Origin: Bacteroidota bacterium
Lineage (GTDB): Bacteria; Bacteroidota; Ignavibacteria; Ignavibacteriales; Ignavibacteriaceae
DNA: 58,429 nucleotides
Assembly (NCBI GenBank): GCA_021777835.1
Contig: JAJYDC010000017.1
Location: 1-58,429, forward strand
Reading direction: 5' to 3'
A program made the position numbers and the translations under genes. Each line of letters opens with the position of its first letter. Position 1 is the stretch's first letter. Positions 25,377 through 33,301 of this stretch are shown piece by piece. The notes under the pieces were generated by a model. That model did no database searches and was not told the origin of the DNA. It worked only from the letters and a program-made list of their open reading frames with translations.

Positions 25377-26894
25377 ATGAAGCTAAATTTTAAAAGAAAG
25401 AAACTTCCTCTATCATTTTACAACCCAATAACCTTATTTGGTTCGGGTTTAGCTATGCTCAGTTTCGGATTAATATTATTTCTGACTGTGCTCGAAGCAT
25501 TTAGCGAGGATAATAAACCTTATGCCGGAATATTAACTTTTATAATACTCCCCGGATTTTTGATTATGGGGCTTCTAATTATTGCCTACGGAATAGTTAG
25601 AGAACATAGAAGGGAGTTGCACGGGAAGTTTAGGGATAAACTTCCGGTAATAGACTTAAACGACAATAAGCACAAAAGAGCTTTTTTAATTTTTTCTGTC
25701 GGAACAATTCTGTTAATAGCTTTTACAGCTTTCGGAAGCTTTAAGGCGTATGAATACACGGAATCCGATGCATTTTGCGGTACTATTTGCCACAAAGTTA
25801 TGGAGCCAGAATATACAGCTTACAAGTATTCTCCTCATTCAAGAACCGGATGCGTTAATTGCCACATTGGACCAGGTGCAGGATGGTTTGTTAAATCGAA
25901 AATATCCGGAAGTTACCAAGTTTACTCTGTACTATTTCATAAATTCCCTCGCCCTATAGAGGCACCTATCAGCAACTTACGTCCTGCAAAGGAGACATGC
26001 GAACAATGTCACTGGCCTAAAGTATTTTACGGTGAAAAGGAAATTACAAACACTTACTATTTATCAGACGAGAATAATACCAAGATGACGCTTTCCATGC
26101 TAATTAAAATTGGCGGCGGAACACAGGAAACCGGAGTAACTTCCGGAATCCACTGGCATATGAACATATCAAATCAGATTACTTATCTTGCAACAGATCG
26201 CGAGCGACAAATAATTCCTTGGGTTGAAGCAAAATCTACGATAACGGGAAAAGCGACTATATATCGTAGTACTAGTGAAAAAGTTACTCCTAATGAATTA
26301 AAAAACGGCGAATACAGAACAATGGATTGTATTGATTGCCATAATAGAGCAACACATATGTACAGCCCACCGGCTACATCGGTTAATCACGTAATGGCTG
26401 CGGGATGGATTGATCCGACCTTACCTTACATTAAAAGCATATCGGTTAAAGTTTTGGATAGAGGCTATACAACAACAGAAATAGCGCTTGATAGTATAAA
26501 GACACTTGTTGAAGATTTCTATCAAGCAAACTTTCCAGAAGTTTTCGCAGGCAAAAGAGATAAAATTGAAAGTGCGATATTGCAGCTTCAAAAGATATAC
26601 TCAAGAAATTACTTTCCTTATATGAATGTAAGCTGGAGAAAATTTCCTGATAATATAGGTCACATGTACTCAGCTGGCTGTTTTAGGTGTCACGACGGAA
26701 AGCATGTTAGCTCGGACGGAAAAGTAATTTCAAATAAGTGCTCCACATGTCATACTATTTTATCTCAACAGATTGGAAATAAAAAGCCTGAGTTTTCGTT
26801 AAACGGTGTTGATTACATTCATCCTGTAAACGTCGATAAATCATGGAAATCAATGCTTTGCAGCGACTGTCATACTCGTCAGGAAACCCCTTAG
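25377..26894 (+). CDS. NapC/NirT-type multiheme cytochrome c (7 hemes)
   Basis: 505 residues. Three predicted membrane helices (about 17-39, 50-73, 102-122), then seven heme c motifs. The first is CGTICH at 134 (CxxxCH, typical of the NapC/NrfH quinol-binding heme), then CVNCH 159, CEQCH 208, CIDCH 318, CFRCH 435, CSTCH 455 and CSDCH 495. NapC-type proteins oxidise menaquinol and feed periplasmic reductases; the extra C-terminal hemes make this an extended member. It probably forms one complex or one pathway with the preceding 13-heme protein. No terminal reductase gene follows; YceI is next. Confidence 0.85.
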   Translation: MKLNFKRKKLPLSFYNPITLFGSGLAMLSFGLILFLTVLEAFSEDNKPYAGILTFIILPGFLIMGLLIIAYGIVREHRRELHGKFRDKLPVIDLNDNKHKRAFLIFSVGTILLIAFTAFGSFKAYEYTESDAFCGTICHKVMEPEYTAYKYSPHSRTGCVNCHIGPGAGWFVKSKISGSYQVYSVLFHKFPRPIEAPISNLRPAKETCEQCHWPKVFYGEKEITNTYYLSDENNTKMTLSMLIKIGGGTQETGVTSGIHWHMNISNQITYLATDRERQIIPWVEAKSTITGKATIYRSTSEKVTPNELKNGEYRTMDCIDCHNRATHMYSPPATSVNHVMAAGWIDPTLPYIKSISVKVLDRGYTTTEIALDSIKTLVEDFYQANFPEVFAGKRDKIESAILQLQKIYSRNYFPYMNVSWRKFPDNIGHMYSAGCFRCHDGKHVSSDGKVISNKCSTCHTILSQQIGNKKPEFSLNGVDYIHPVNVDKSWKSMLCSDCHTRQETP

Positions 26895-27080
26895 AAATTG
26901 ACATAGCTAGCTCCTATGTTTGGCTTGGTGACTTATTCAAATTATTCCTATCCAAGCCATCTTTTATTTTAAACCCACCTGGAGAGGAACCAATCATACT
27001 AAATTATACAAGCAATGCAATTTTGGAACTACAGTAATAACAAATTCGAAATATTTAGGTACCTGTGATGTTAATTGTAT

Positions 27081-27108
27081 TTTGTTGTAAAACCATATAT
27101 TATATTTG
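27081..27108 (+). promoter_or_regulatory. Candidate promoter of the YceI gene
   Basis: TATATTTG at 27101-27108 is a perfect match to the Bacteroidota -7 element TAnnTTTG. TTTG at 27081-27084 lies 16 bases upstream, shorter than the usual 19. It would start transcription near 27115, 37 bases before the ATG. Confidence 0.4.
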
Positions 27109-27151
27109 TTAAAATTAATGGGTATTTTAATCCAACCAGATAATAATTTTA

Positions 27152-27817
27152 ATGAAGTTAATAAATAGATATTTACTAATATTATTCTTAATGTTGTTAA
27201 TTAGTCCGATAATTAATTCTCAACAAAAGGATTTTATAAAATATGTTACTCAACCTGGTAGCAGGCTATGGATTGAGGGAAGCTCAACCATAAGTAGTTT
27301 CAATTGCAAAGCGAGATTACTAAAGGGTTTTGCATATATATATTCTAGTGATATTCTTAGTGAAAAGCTGACCAAGGGATTTAAAAAGGATGTTAATAAG
27401 GATGAGGTTGATGTAACAGTTTTGGTATATAGTTTGGATTGCGGATTAGAGGCAATGAATGAAGATATGTACCATGCAATGAAAGCCGCACAATTTCCTA
27501 CTTTACGTTATAACTTGATAGATGCTCATTTAATTTCGAAGGCAGATTCAGCCGGATGGTTTGAACTTGAGACTAAGGGTGAGCTTACTATTGCAGGAGA
27601 AACCAATGAGGTGGATATAATAGTAAAAGTTTTACATATGCAGAATGGGACATATAGGCTTATAGGGAGTAAAAGCCTAATGATGAAAGACTACGGGATA
27701 GAACCTCCTTCGCACCTTTGGGGATTAGTAAAAGCACACAACCGGCTTAAAGTATTTTTTGATCTTATTGTTGCAACAGATAAGGTATCTCAGCAAAGTA
27801 TACAGGGGAAAAACTAA
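27152..27817 (+). CDS. YceI-family exported lipocalin-like protein
   Basis: 221 residues with a signal peptide (about 1-23, ending INSQQ). SRLWIEGSSTISSFNCKA, the DVTVLVYSLDCGLEAMNEDMYHAMKA segment split by the family pattern, and GELTIAGETNEVDI are typical of YceI, a small barrel that in known members binds polyisoprenoid chains in the periplasm. Its function in most bacteria is unknown. It follows the cytochrome genes after 257 bases with its own promoter candidate, so a link to quinone or isoprenoid binding is possible but unproven. Confidence 0.88.
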   Translation: MKLINRYLLILFLMLLISPIINSQQKDFIKYVTQPGSRLWIEGSSTISSFNCKARLLKGFAYIYSSDILSEKLTKGFKKDVNKDEVDVTVLVYSLDCGLEAMNEDMYHAMKAAQFPTLRYNLIDAHLISKADSAGWFELETKGELTIAGETNEVDIIVKVLHMQNGTYRLIGSKSLMMKDYGIEPPSHLWGLVKAHNRLKVFFDLIVATDKVSQQSIQGKN

Positions 27818-27839
27818 TGTCTGAAAAATAGACATTAGT
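27813..27839 (+). terminator. Hairpin overlapping the yceI stop codon
   Basis: ACTAATGTCT (27813-27822) and AGACATTAGT (27830-27839) form a perfect 10-bp stem with a 7-base loop; the TAA stop lies in the left arm. No U-tract follows, so it is a weak terminator or an mRNA 3' stabiliser. Confidence 0.4.
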
Positions 27840-27951
27840 ACTGCAAATTATGCACCATTTTTAGACAGATAAGCTCTTAAGAATGATTAATTAAACTATT
27901 TCAAAGATTTTTCGATTATATTATTGGCACACGGATTGTTATTATTTTACT

Positions 27952-28039
27952 GGCTGTTGTTTGATGACTTACCTGCAGCTTCTTTATTGAAGATGAGGTT
28001 TTTGAATTTCCAGGTAAATTACTGAAACAAACAACAGCC
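27952..28039. repeat. Long two-part inverted repeat between yceI and the LytTR gene
   Basis: Outer arms GGCTGTTGTTTG (27952-27963) and CAAACAACAGCC (28028-28039) pair perfectly over 12 bp. Inner arms TTACCTG (27969-27975) and CAGGTAA (28011-28017) pair over 7 bp. On the plus strand the structure is followed by TATTTTATTTATC, so it can act as a terminator for yceI; it ends 9 bases before the convergent LytTR stop codon. Confidence 0.6.
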
Positions 28040-28047
28040 TATTTTAT

Positions 28048-28800
28048 TTATCCCAGCACATCTTTTAAATTATCATAGCCAGATTTGCTTACCGGCAGGA
28101 TAGTAGCATCATCTAATTTTACCTGATATGAATTCTTTTCAGCCAGCTCAATTCTTTTAATCCTCTTAACGGGTACAATAAAGGAACGATGAATTCTAAT
28201 AAAGTTTCGCGGATCAAGATGATCCTCAAAATATTTCATTGTTCTTTGCTTAAGATATTTCCCATCAGTAGAATAAATCATAACATAATCATCTTGAGCT
28301 TCGATATACTTTATGTTGTCTAAAGGCATTATAGTAATCTTTGAACCATCTTTAATGATTATTCTTTCAAGGAAGTCCGGTTTGCTATCATTTTCTTTAA
28401 TCAGATTTTGGATTACATCATGCTGAGGTGATTTGTTTTTTAAATGGTTAAATGCTTTTTCAATAGATTCATTGAATCGTTCTTTTGAGAAAGGTTTTAA
28501 TAAATAATCTGCAGCATTCACCTCAAAAGCTTTTAGAGCAAATTGATCGTATGCGGTAGTAAAAATAATAACAGGAGGTTTTTCAATAAGTTCAAGCATT
28601 TCAAAGCCTGTTATTTTCGGCATTTGTATATCTAAAAAGACGACATCCGGTTTTTCTTCGTTAATAATTTTGATGGCTTCGAATCCATTAGAGCACTCCC
28701 CGACAATTACAATTCCCTCTATATCTTCAAGGTATTTTTTTATTATCTCGCGTGCAAGTTTTTCATCATCAATAATCAAAGCTTTAATTTTATTCATCAT
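28048..28800 (-). CDS. LytTR-family response regulator
   Basis: 250 residues. Receiver domain 5-120 with acidic DD at 11-12, phospho-acceptor D57 (VVFLDIQMPK) and conserved Lys in DYLLKPF. The LytTR DNA-binding domain at about 145-248 has the signature RNFIRIHRSFIVPV. It lies 63 bases downstream of the LytS-type kinase gene and is its obvious partner. Targets are unknown; this type usually binds paired direct repeats near promoters. The candidate start at 28800 is MMNKIK; the next Met at residue 2 is equally possible. Confidence 0.93.
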   Translation of the reverse strand: MMNKIKALIIDDEKLAREIIKKYLEDIEGIVIVGECSNGFEAIKIINEEKPDVVFLDIQMPKITGFEMLELIEKPPVIIFTTAYDQFALKAFEVNAADYLLKPFSKERFNESIEKAFNHLKNKSPQHDVIQNLIKENDSKPDFLERIIIKDGSKITIMPLDNIKYIEAQDDYVMIYSTDGKYLKQRTMKYFEDHLDPRNFIRIHRSFIVPVKRIKRIELAEKNSYQVKLDDATILPVSKSGYDNLKDVLG

Positions 28801-28863
28801 GAAATGGAATTCCTAAAATTTACATTATTAATCTATTCACTTCTTCATATTGATTACAAAAGT

Positions 28864-29922
28864 TTATGAATTTTGCAAAGGGATAAAAAGTGATATCCTA
28901 AACAAATTATCTGTCTTCCTTACTTCCAAGAGATCATCCATCCCATAAATTAGCTTAAGTCTATTCTCAATATTTTGGAGTCCAATACCAGTACCGTTTT
29001 TAGATGAGAAATTGGGCTCAAAATTATTTTCGAGTGATATATTCAGGTAATCCTTCTCCTTAGTGCAAACTAATTTTAATGTCACTTTACTTAGTGTTTC
29101 ATAGACAGCATGTTTAATAGCATTTTCGAACAGCGGCTGCAGTATCATACTCGGAATTAATATTTCTTTACAGCCTTCGTCAATATCCTCAATAAATTCG
29201 AATTTATCTTCAAATCTTATTTTTTCAATCTCAAGATACAATTTAATATTTTTTAATTCTTCTCCGAAAGAATTTTTTTGCTGATCATTATTAGCTAAAG
29301 TAAAGCGGAGGAAATCAGCTAATTTTAGGATCATTTCTCTTGCTTTTGCAGGGTTGATAGTAGTAAGCGCACTCATTGAATTCAGGCTATTGAAAATAAA
29401 ATGCGGATTAATCTGGAACTTTAGAGTTTTAATTTCTGCTTCGGTAATAAGGTTTTTTAATTCAGATTCATGGATAATTTTTTCCTGAAAATTATTATAA
29501 TAAATTATAATGTAATAGAATGAAGAAATTAAGTAATAAAAAAGATTCCCGACAATAAATCGCCACATCAAAGTGTGAGTAAAGAAAGAAGGAAAGTCAT
29601 TCGTATAATTTAATATGGACCTAATAAAGAAATACCCTATTGCCAGCCATATAACAGAAGACAGGACTCCTCCAAGGATATGATCTACAATAATTTTTAT
29701 AATTTTATTATTTTCAAAAGAAATATACTTAGCTGGGAACCAGAAACTTAACCCTAACCCGCATAAGATGGAATTAAAGACCAAGCTATCTATTATGGCA
29801 GTTTCGCTAGAAATCTTTAGTTCAAAAAAGATAAGTGCATAATATATGGAAGCAATGATCAACCAAAAGGCAAGATAAAGGGCAAAATTTCTTTTCCTAT
29901 TCAGAATTGGGTTGGTTGACAT
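28864..29922 (-). CDS. LytS/YehU-type sensor histidine kinase
   Basis: 352 residues. Four hydrophobic helices in the first 150 residues form the sensor part with no separate periplasmic domain. The His_kinase signature QINPHFIFNSLNSMSAL at about 174-190 holds the phospho-His, and the ATPase has AIKHAVYETLSK (N-box) and GTGIGLQNIENRL (G-box). It phosphorylates the adjacent LytTR regulator. It is followed by that regulator and preceded, 21 bases away, by the LiaF-like gene, resembling the LiaFSR arrangement for sensing envelope stress. Confidence 0.92.
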   Translation of the reverse strand: MSTNPILNRKRNFALYLAFWLIIASIYYALIFFELKISSETAIIDSLVFNSILCGLGLSFWFPAKYISFENNKIIKIIVDHILGGVLSSVIWLAIGYFFIRSILNYTNDFPSFFTHTLMWRFIVGNLFYYLISSFYYIIIYYNNFQEKIIHESELKNLITEAEIKTLKFQINPHFIFNSLNSMSALTTINPAKAREMILKLADFLRFTLANNDQQKNSFGEELKNIKLYLEIEKIRFEDKFEFIEDIDEGCKEILIPSMILQPLFENAIKHAVYETLSKVTLKLVCTKEKDYLNISLENNFEPNFSSKNGTGIGLQNIENRLKLIYGMDDLLEVRKTDNLFRISLFIPLQNS

Positions 29923-29943
29923 AATACAAATTCAAATAATTTA

Positions 29944-30657
29944 TTAAAGATATTTTATTTCACCACCGCCAAATAAAGCGACTCCCTTTATAACCAGAGT
30001 ACGTGTTGAGTCAAAGGGTCCGCTGAAATTTCTTCGCCATTTATTTGAAAAGCCTCCGAACAGAGGGGTAACGTTTACGTTAACGTTCCATTCTTTAGGG
30101 ACAAATATACTTGTACCCCCAAACATTAATAAAACATCTATAACATTTTCGCCTTCGGCTAATTTACAATTAGACAAATCAATTTCTGATCCTCCGAAAA
30201 TTGCCGTAATATTTCCGCCTTTGAAATTCTCAGATATAATGACTTTATGGCCGCCGCCAAAAATTGAGACATCATCTAGCTCGTCTTTGTTAACCTGTTT
30301 ATTAAACCTATTGTGGCAATGGTGCCAATTTATATTTCTCTTAAACATTAGGTAAATTCCAAAGGCAATTAGCAAGACAGGAAAAAATATGTCGCTATTA
30401 TAATAGACATTAGGAAAAATTCTTGGAATCAGGAATAGAGCCCCGAGGAAAACCAGGAGAACGCCAAAGGCTTTGTTGCGGGAATTTTTAATAACAACTA
30501 GCCCCCATATGATTGCCCAAAAAGGAAGTGAGAAAATAATATGAGGTACATTAAAGTTTATTAGATCTAAAGTACTAAGCAGATATAAACCGCCTACAAA
30601 AATTAAAATTAAACCAAGAATTATTCTATTACTAAAAGAATTTCCATTATTATTCAT
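29944..30657 (-). CDS. LiaF-like / DUF5668 membrane protein
   Basis: 237 residues. An N-terminal four-helix DUF5668-type membrane region (about 10-110; IILGLILIFVGGLYLLSTLDL and repeats of hydrophobic segments) is followed by a beta-helix-like C-terminal domain with repeating SIFGGGHKV, AIFGGSEID, MFGGTSIF, LFGGFSNK and LFGGGEIKYL. This matches the cell-wall-active antibiotics response (LiaF C-terminal) domain. LiaF inhibits its kinase in Firmicutes. Here it is first in a three-gene unit with kinase and regulator, so a similar inhibitory role is a reasonable inference. AGAGGT precedes the ATG. Confidence 0.85.
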   Translation of the reverse strand: MNNNGNSFSNRIILGLILIFVGGLYLLSTLDLINFNVPHIIFSLPFWAIIWGLVVIKNSRNKAFGVLLVFLGALFLIPRIFPNVYYNSDIFFPVLLIAFGIYLMFKRNINWHHCHNRFNKQVNKDELDDVSIFGGGHKVIISENFKGGNITAIFGGSEIDLSNCKLAEGENVIDVLLMFGGTSIFVPKEWNVNVNVTPLFGGFSNKWRRNFSGPFDSTRTLVIKGVALFGGGEIKYL

Positions 30658-30733
30658 TTTATTACCTCTAATTTGTATTAACGATTCAATTATTTAACAA
30701 AGTATTGTTATTCTAAACCTAATAATAAGTGAT

Positions 30734-30946
30734 CTAATCTTCCAATTCTACGCAAAGAAATCCTTTTGAGTCAAATATTGAGACTAAGGATTGATAAATA
30801 TTCAAATCAGTTTCAACGCGGAAAATTTTGTCAGAATCTTCAAGATCAAAACTCCATTTACCATTTTTAACAATACTATCAATATGTGGTTTTAGGCTAA
30901 TTGCATCAGCCTTTGATTTTACAGATGTTTTAAATACAAGTATCAT
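30734..30946 (-). CDS. Small conserved protein, ferredoxin-like fold (HMA-like) predicted
   Basis: 70 residues, MILVFKTSVKSK at the N-terminus, then a helix (ADAISLKPHIDSIVKNG), two strands (KWSFDLEDSD, IFRVETDL), a helix (QSLVSIFDSKG) and a final strand (FLCVELED). This beta-alpha-beta-beta-alpha-beta order is that of heavy-metal-associated domains, but the MxCxxC metal motif is absent, leaving one Cys (residue 66). Function is unknown. It is divergent from metG and stands alone. Confidence 0.6.
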   Translation of the reverse strand: MILVFKTSVKSKADAISLKPHIDSIVKNGKWSFDLEDSDKIFRVETDLNIYQSLVSIFDSKGFLCVELED

Positions 30947-31147
30947 TTCTATTTACTTTATTGATGATAATTTCTTATCCGAAACATATAAGATAAGAGC
31001 ACAAACAGGAACATGAAATCGGTGAATTATAGAAAATTACCGGTCAATATTGAATAGCAGCCTTTATTTTAGAATTATCCTCCTATAGCGGATACTTAAA
31101 AAATACGTATATTTAGGAGGTAAAAATTCAAAATTATTGAGCACAAT

Positions 31148-33190
31148 TTGGTCAAAGAGAAAATTCTTGTAACTGCAGCGCTTCCGTATGCTAATGGACC
31201 TATTCATCTTGGTCATTTAAGCGGCGCTTACATACCTGCTGATATTTACGTTCGTTATCAACGATTAAAGGGAAGCAATATAATTTTTATCAGCGGTTCA
31301 GATGAGCATGGAGTTCCGATAACCATAACAGCTGATAAAGAAGGAGTTAAACCTCAGGAAATAATCAATAGATATCATAATCAGAACAAGGAAGCTTTTG
31401 AAAAATTAGGTGTAAGTTTTGATAATTATTCGCGCACCAGCCTTCCCATGCATCATGAAACTGGAAAGGAATTTTTCCTTAAATATTATAAAATGGGAAT
31501 ATTGAAAGAAAAGAAATCCTTGCAGTTTTATGATAATAAAGCTAAGATGTTCCTACCCGATAGATATGTTGAAGGCACGTGTCCTAATTGCGGGTTTGAA
31601 GAAGCCCGAAGTGATGAATGTGAAAATTGCGGAGCACTATATCAGCCTAATGAACTCAAGAACCCCAAGAGTAAAATCACGGGAGAAGAGCCAGTACTAA
31701 AGGAAACATCACATTGGTATTTTCCGCTGGGAAAATATCAGAAGCGGCTTGAAAATTATGTAAATGAGATGAATGAAAAATTCGGGTGGAAAGAAAATGT
31801 TCTTCAATATTGCAGAAGTTGGTTTAAGGATGGTTTGGAAGACAGAGCGGTAACAAGAGACCTTGATTGGGGGATAAAAGTTCCAATTGATTCTGCAGAC
31901 GGAAAAGTGCTTTATGTATGGTTTGAAGCGGTACTAGGATATATTTCATCTACGAAGGAACTCTCTGAGAAATTGGGTAACGTGGACTTATGGAAAGACT
32001 ATTGGTTAGACGAAAAAACAAAATATGTTGCTTTTATTGGGAAAGATAATGTGGTATTTCATTGCATTATTTTTCCATCAATGCTCATGGCATGGAATGA
32101 TGGCAGTGAAGAAAAATACGTCCTGCCACAAAATGTTCCGGCAAATGAGTTTTTGAACTTTGAAGGTAAGAAATTTTCTAAAAGCAGGAATTGGGGCATA
32201 AGTGTTACAGATTTTTTAGAAATATTCCCAGCTGATCCATTGAGATATACACTTGCAGCTAATCTTCCCGAGACACGTGACACAGATTTTTACTGGAAAG
32301 AATTTCAGCTAAGAAACAACAGTGAATTAGCAGATATTCTAGGAAATTTTATTAACCGTTCAATAACTTTTGTGCAAAAACATTTCGAAGGCAAAGTACC
32401 AGCGCAAGGGAAAATGGAGATAATTGATTCTGAAATGCTGAGCTTAATTTCAGAGTATCCGTCAAAAGTTGCAAAATTATTTGAGGCTTATAAGATTCGA
32501 GACGGTGTTTTGGAGATTATGAATCTAGCTCGAGCGGGTAATAAGTATTTTAATGACTCTGAGCCATGGAAAACTATTAAATCTGATAAAGATAAATGTG
32601 GCACGACGCTATATGTTTGCCTGCAGACTATATATACTCTAGCCGAGTTGATGTGGCCAGTAGTGCCATTTTCTTCTGAAAAGGTGTTCCATATATTAAA
32701 CGCAGAAAAGACTGAGTGGGAGAATTGCAGTAATAATAATTTAGAAACCGGGCATAGCCTTAATCAACCAGAAATTATCTTCCCGAAAATTGAAGATGAA
32801 GTAATCGAGAAACAAATGGAAAAACTAAACACAACAGAGAATAAAGCCGAAAATTTACCTGATGACATTGTAACAATAGATGATTTTTTGAAAATTAAAT
32901 TAAAGGTTGCTGAAGTCATTGGAGCTGAGAAATTAGAAAAGAGTGAAAAACTTCTGAAACTTTTAGTCAAACTGGAAAACGAAGAAAGGCAAGTAATTGC
33001 GGGAATTGCCAAAAGTTATAAGCCAGAAGAAATAATTGGGAAAAAAGTTATTATAGTTGCCAATTTAAAGCCGGCAAAACTGATGGGATACGAATCTAAA
33101 GGAATGGTCTTAGCAGTAGAGGATGAAAATGGAAATCTAAATGTACTTTCCACAAGCAGTATAGTAAAAAACGGGACAAGGGTAAAATAG
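31148..33190 (+). CDS. metG: Methionyl-tRNA synthetase with C-terminal tRNA-binding domain
   Basis: 680 residues. HIGH motif PYANGPIHLGHL, zinc knuckle CPNCGFEEARSDECENC, KMSKS region FEGKKFSKSRNW, anticodon-binding helices and a C-terminal tRNA_bind (OB-fold) domain from about 570 (IDDFLKIKLKVAEV to the end). It charges tRNA-Met. The first Met codon of the family alignment (MVKEKILVTAALPYANG) is TTG at 31148. The strong SD AGGAGGT (31115-31121) is about 26 bases upstream, too far for normal use; in-frame ATT codons at 31133 and 31136 sit nearer. The true start is therefore uncertain by up to five codons. Confidence 0.95.
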   Translation: MVKEKILVTAALPYANGPIHLGHLSGAYIPADIYVRYQRLKGSNIIFISGSDEHGVPITITADKEGVKPQEIINRYHNQNKEAFEKLGVSFDNYSRTSLPMHHETGKEFFLKYYKMGILKEKKSLQFYDNKAKMFLPDRYVEGTCPNCGFEEARSDECENCGALYQPNELKNPKSKITGEEPVLKETSHWYFPLGKYQKRLENYVNEMNEKFGWKENVLQYCRSWFKDGLEDRAVTRDLDWGIKVPIDSADGKVLYVWFEAVLGYISSTKELSEKLGNVDLWKDYWLDEKTKYVAFIGKDNVVFHCIIFPSMLMAWNDGSEEKYVLPQNVPANEFLNFEGKKFSKSRNWGISVTDFLEIFPADPLRYTLAANLPETRDTDFYWKEFQLRNNSELADILGNFINRSITFVQKHFEGKVPAQGKMEIIDSEMLSLISEYPSKVAKLFEAYKIRDGVLEIMNLARAGNKYFNDSEPWKTIKSDKDKCGTTLYVCLQTIYTLAELMWPVVPFSSEKVFHILNAEKTEWENCSNNNLETGHSLNQPEIIFPKIEDEVIEKQMEKLNTTENKAENLPDDIVTIDDFLKIKLKVAEVIGAEKLEKSEKLLKLLVKLENEERQVIAGIAKSYKPEEIIGKKVIIVANLKPAKLMGYESKGMVLAVEDENGNLNVLSTSSIVKNGTRVK

Positions 33191-33301
33191 CCAACCTAAA
33201 TGAAACCTAAATCGAATTCAATTACCTTGATTTTAATAGATTCAATAACTAAAATAGTCAGTTAAATTTTGCACTAACTTAATTTATAGGAGATATTCTA
33301 A

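Noticed and set aside
31137-31172. 11-codon out-of-frame TTG frame overlapping the metG start
   Set aside because: Could explain the distant SD, but spacing (15 bases) is poor and there is no conservation data.
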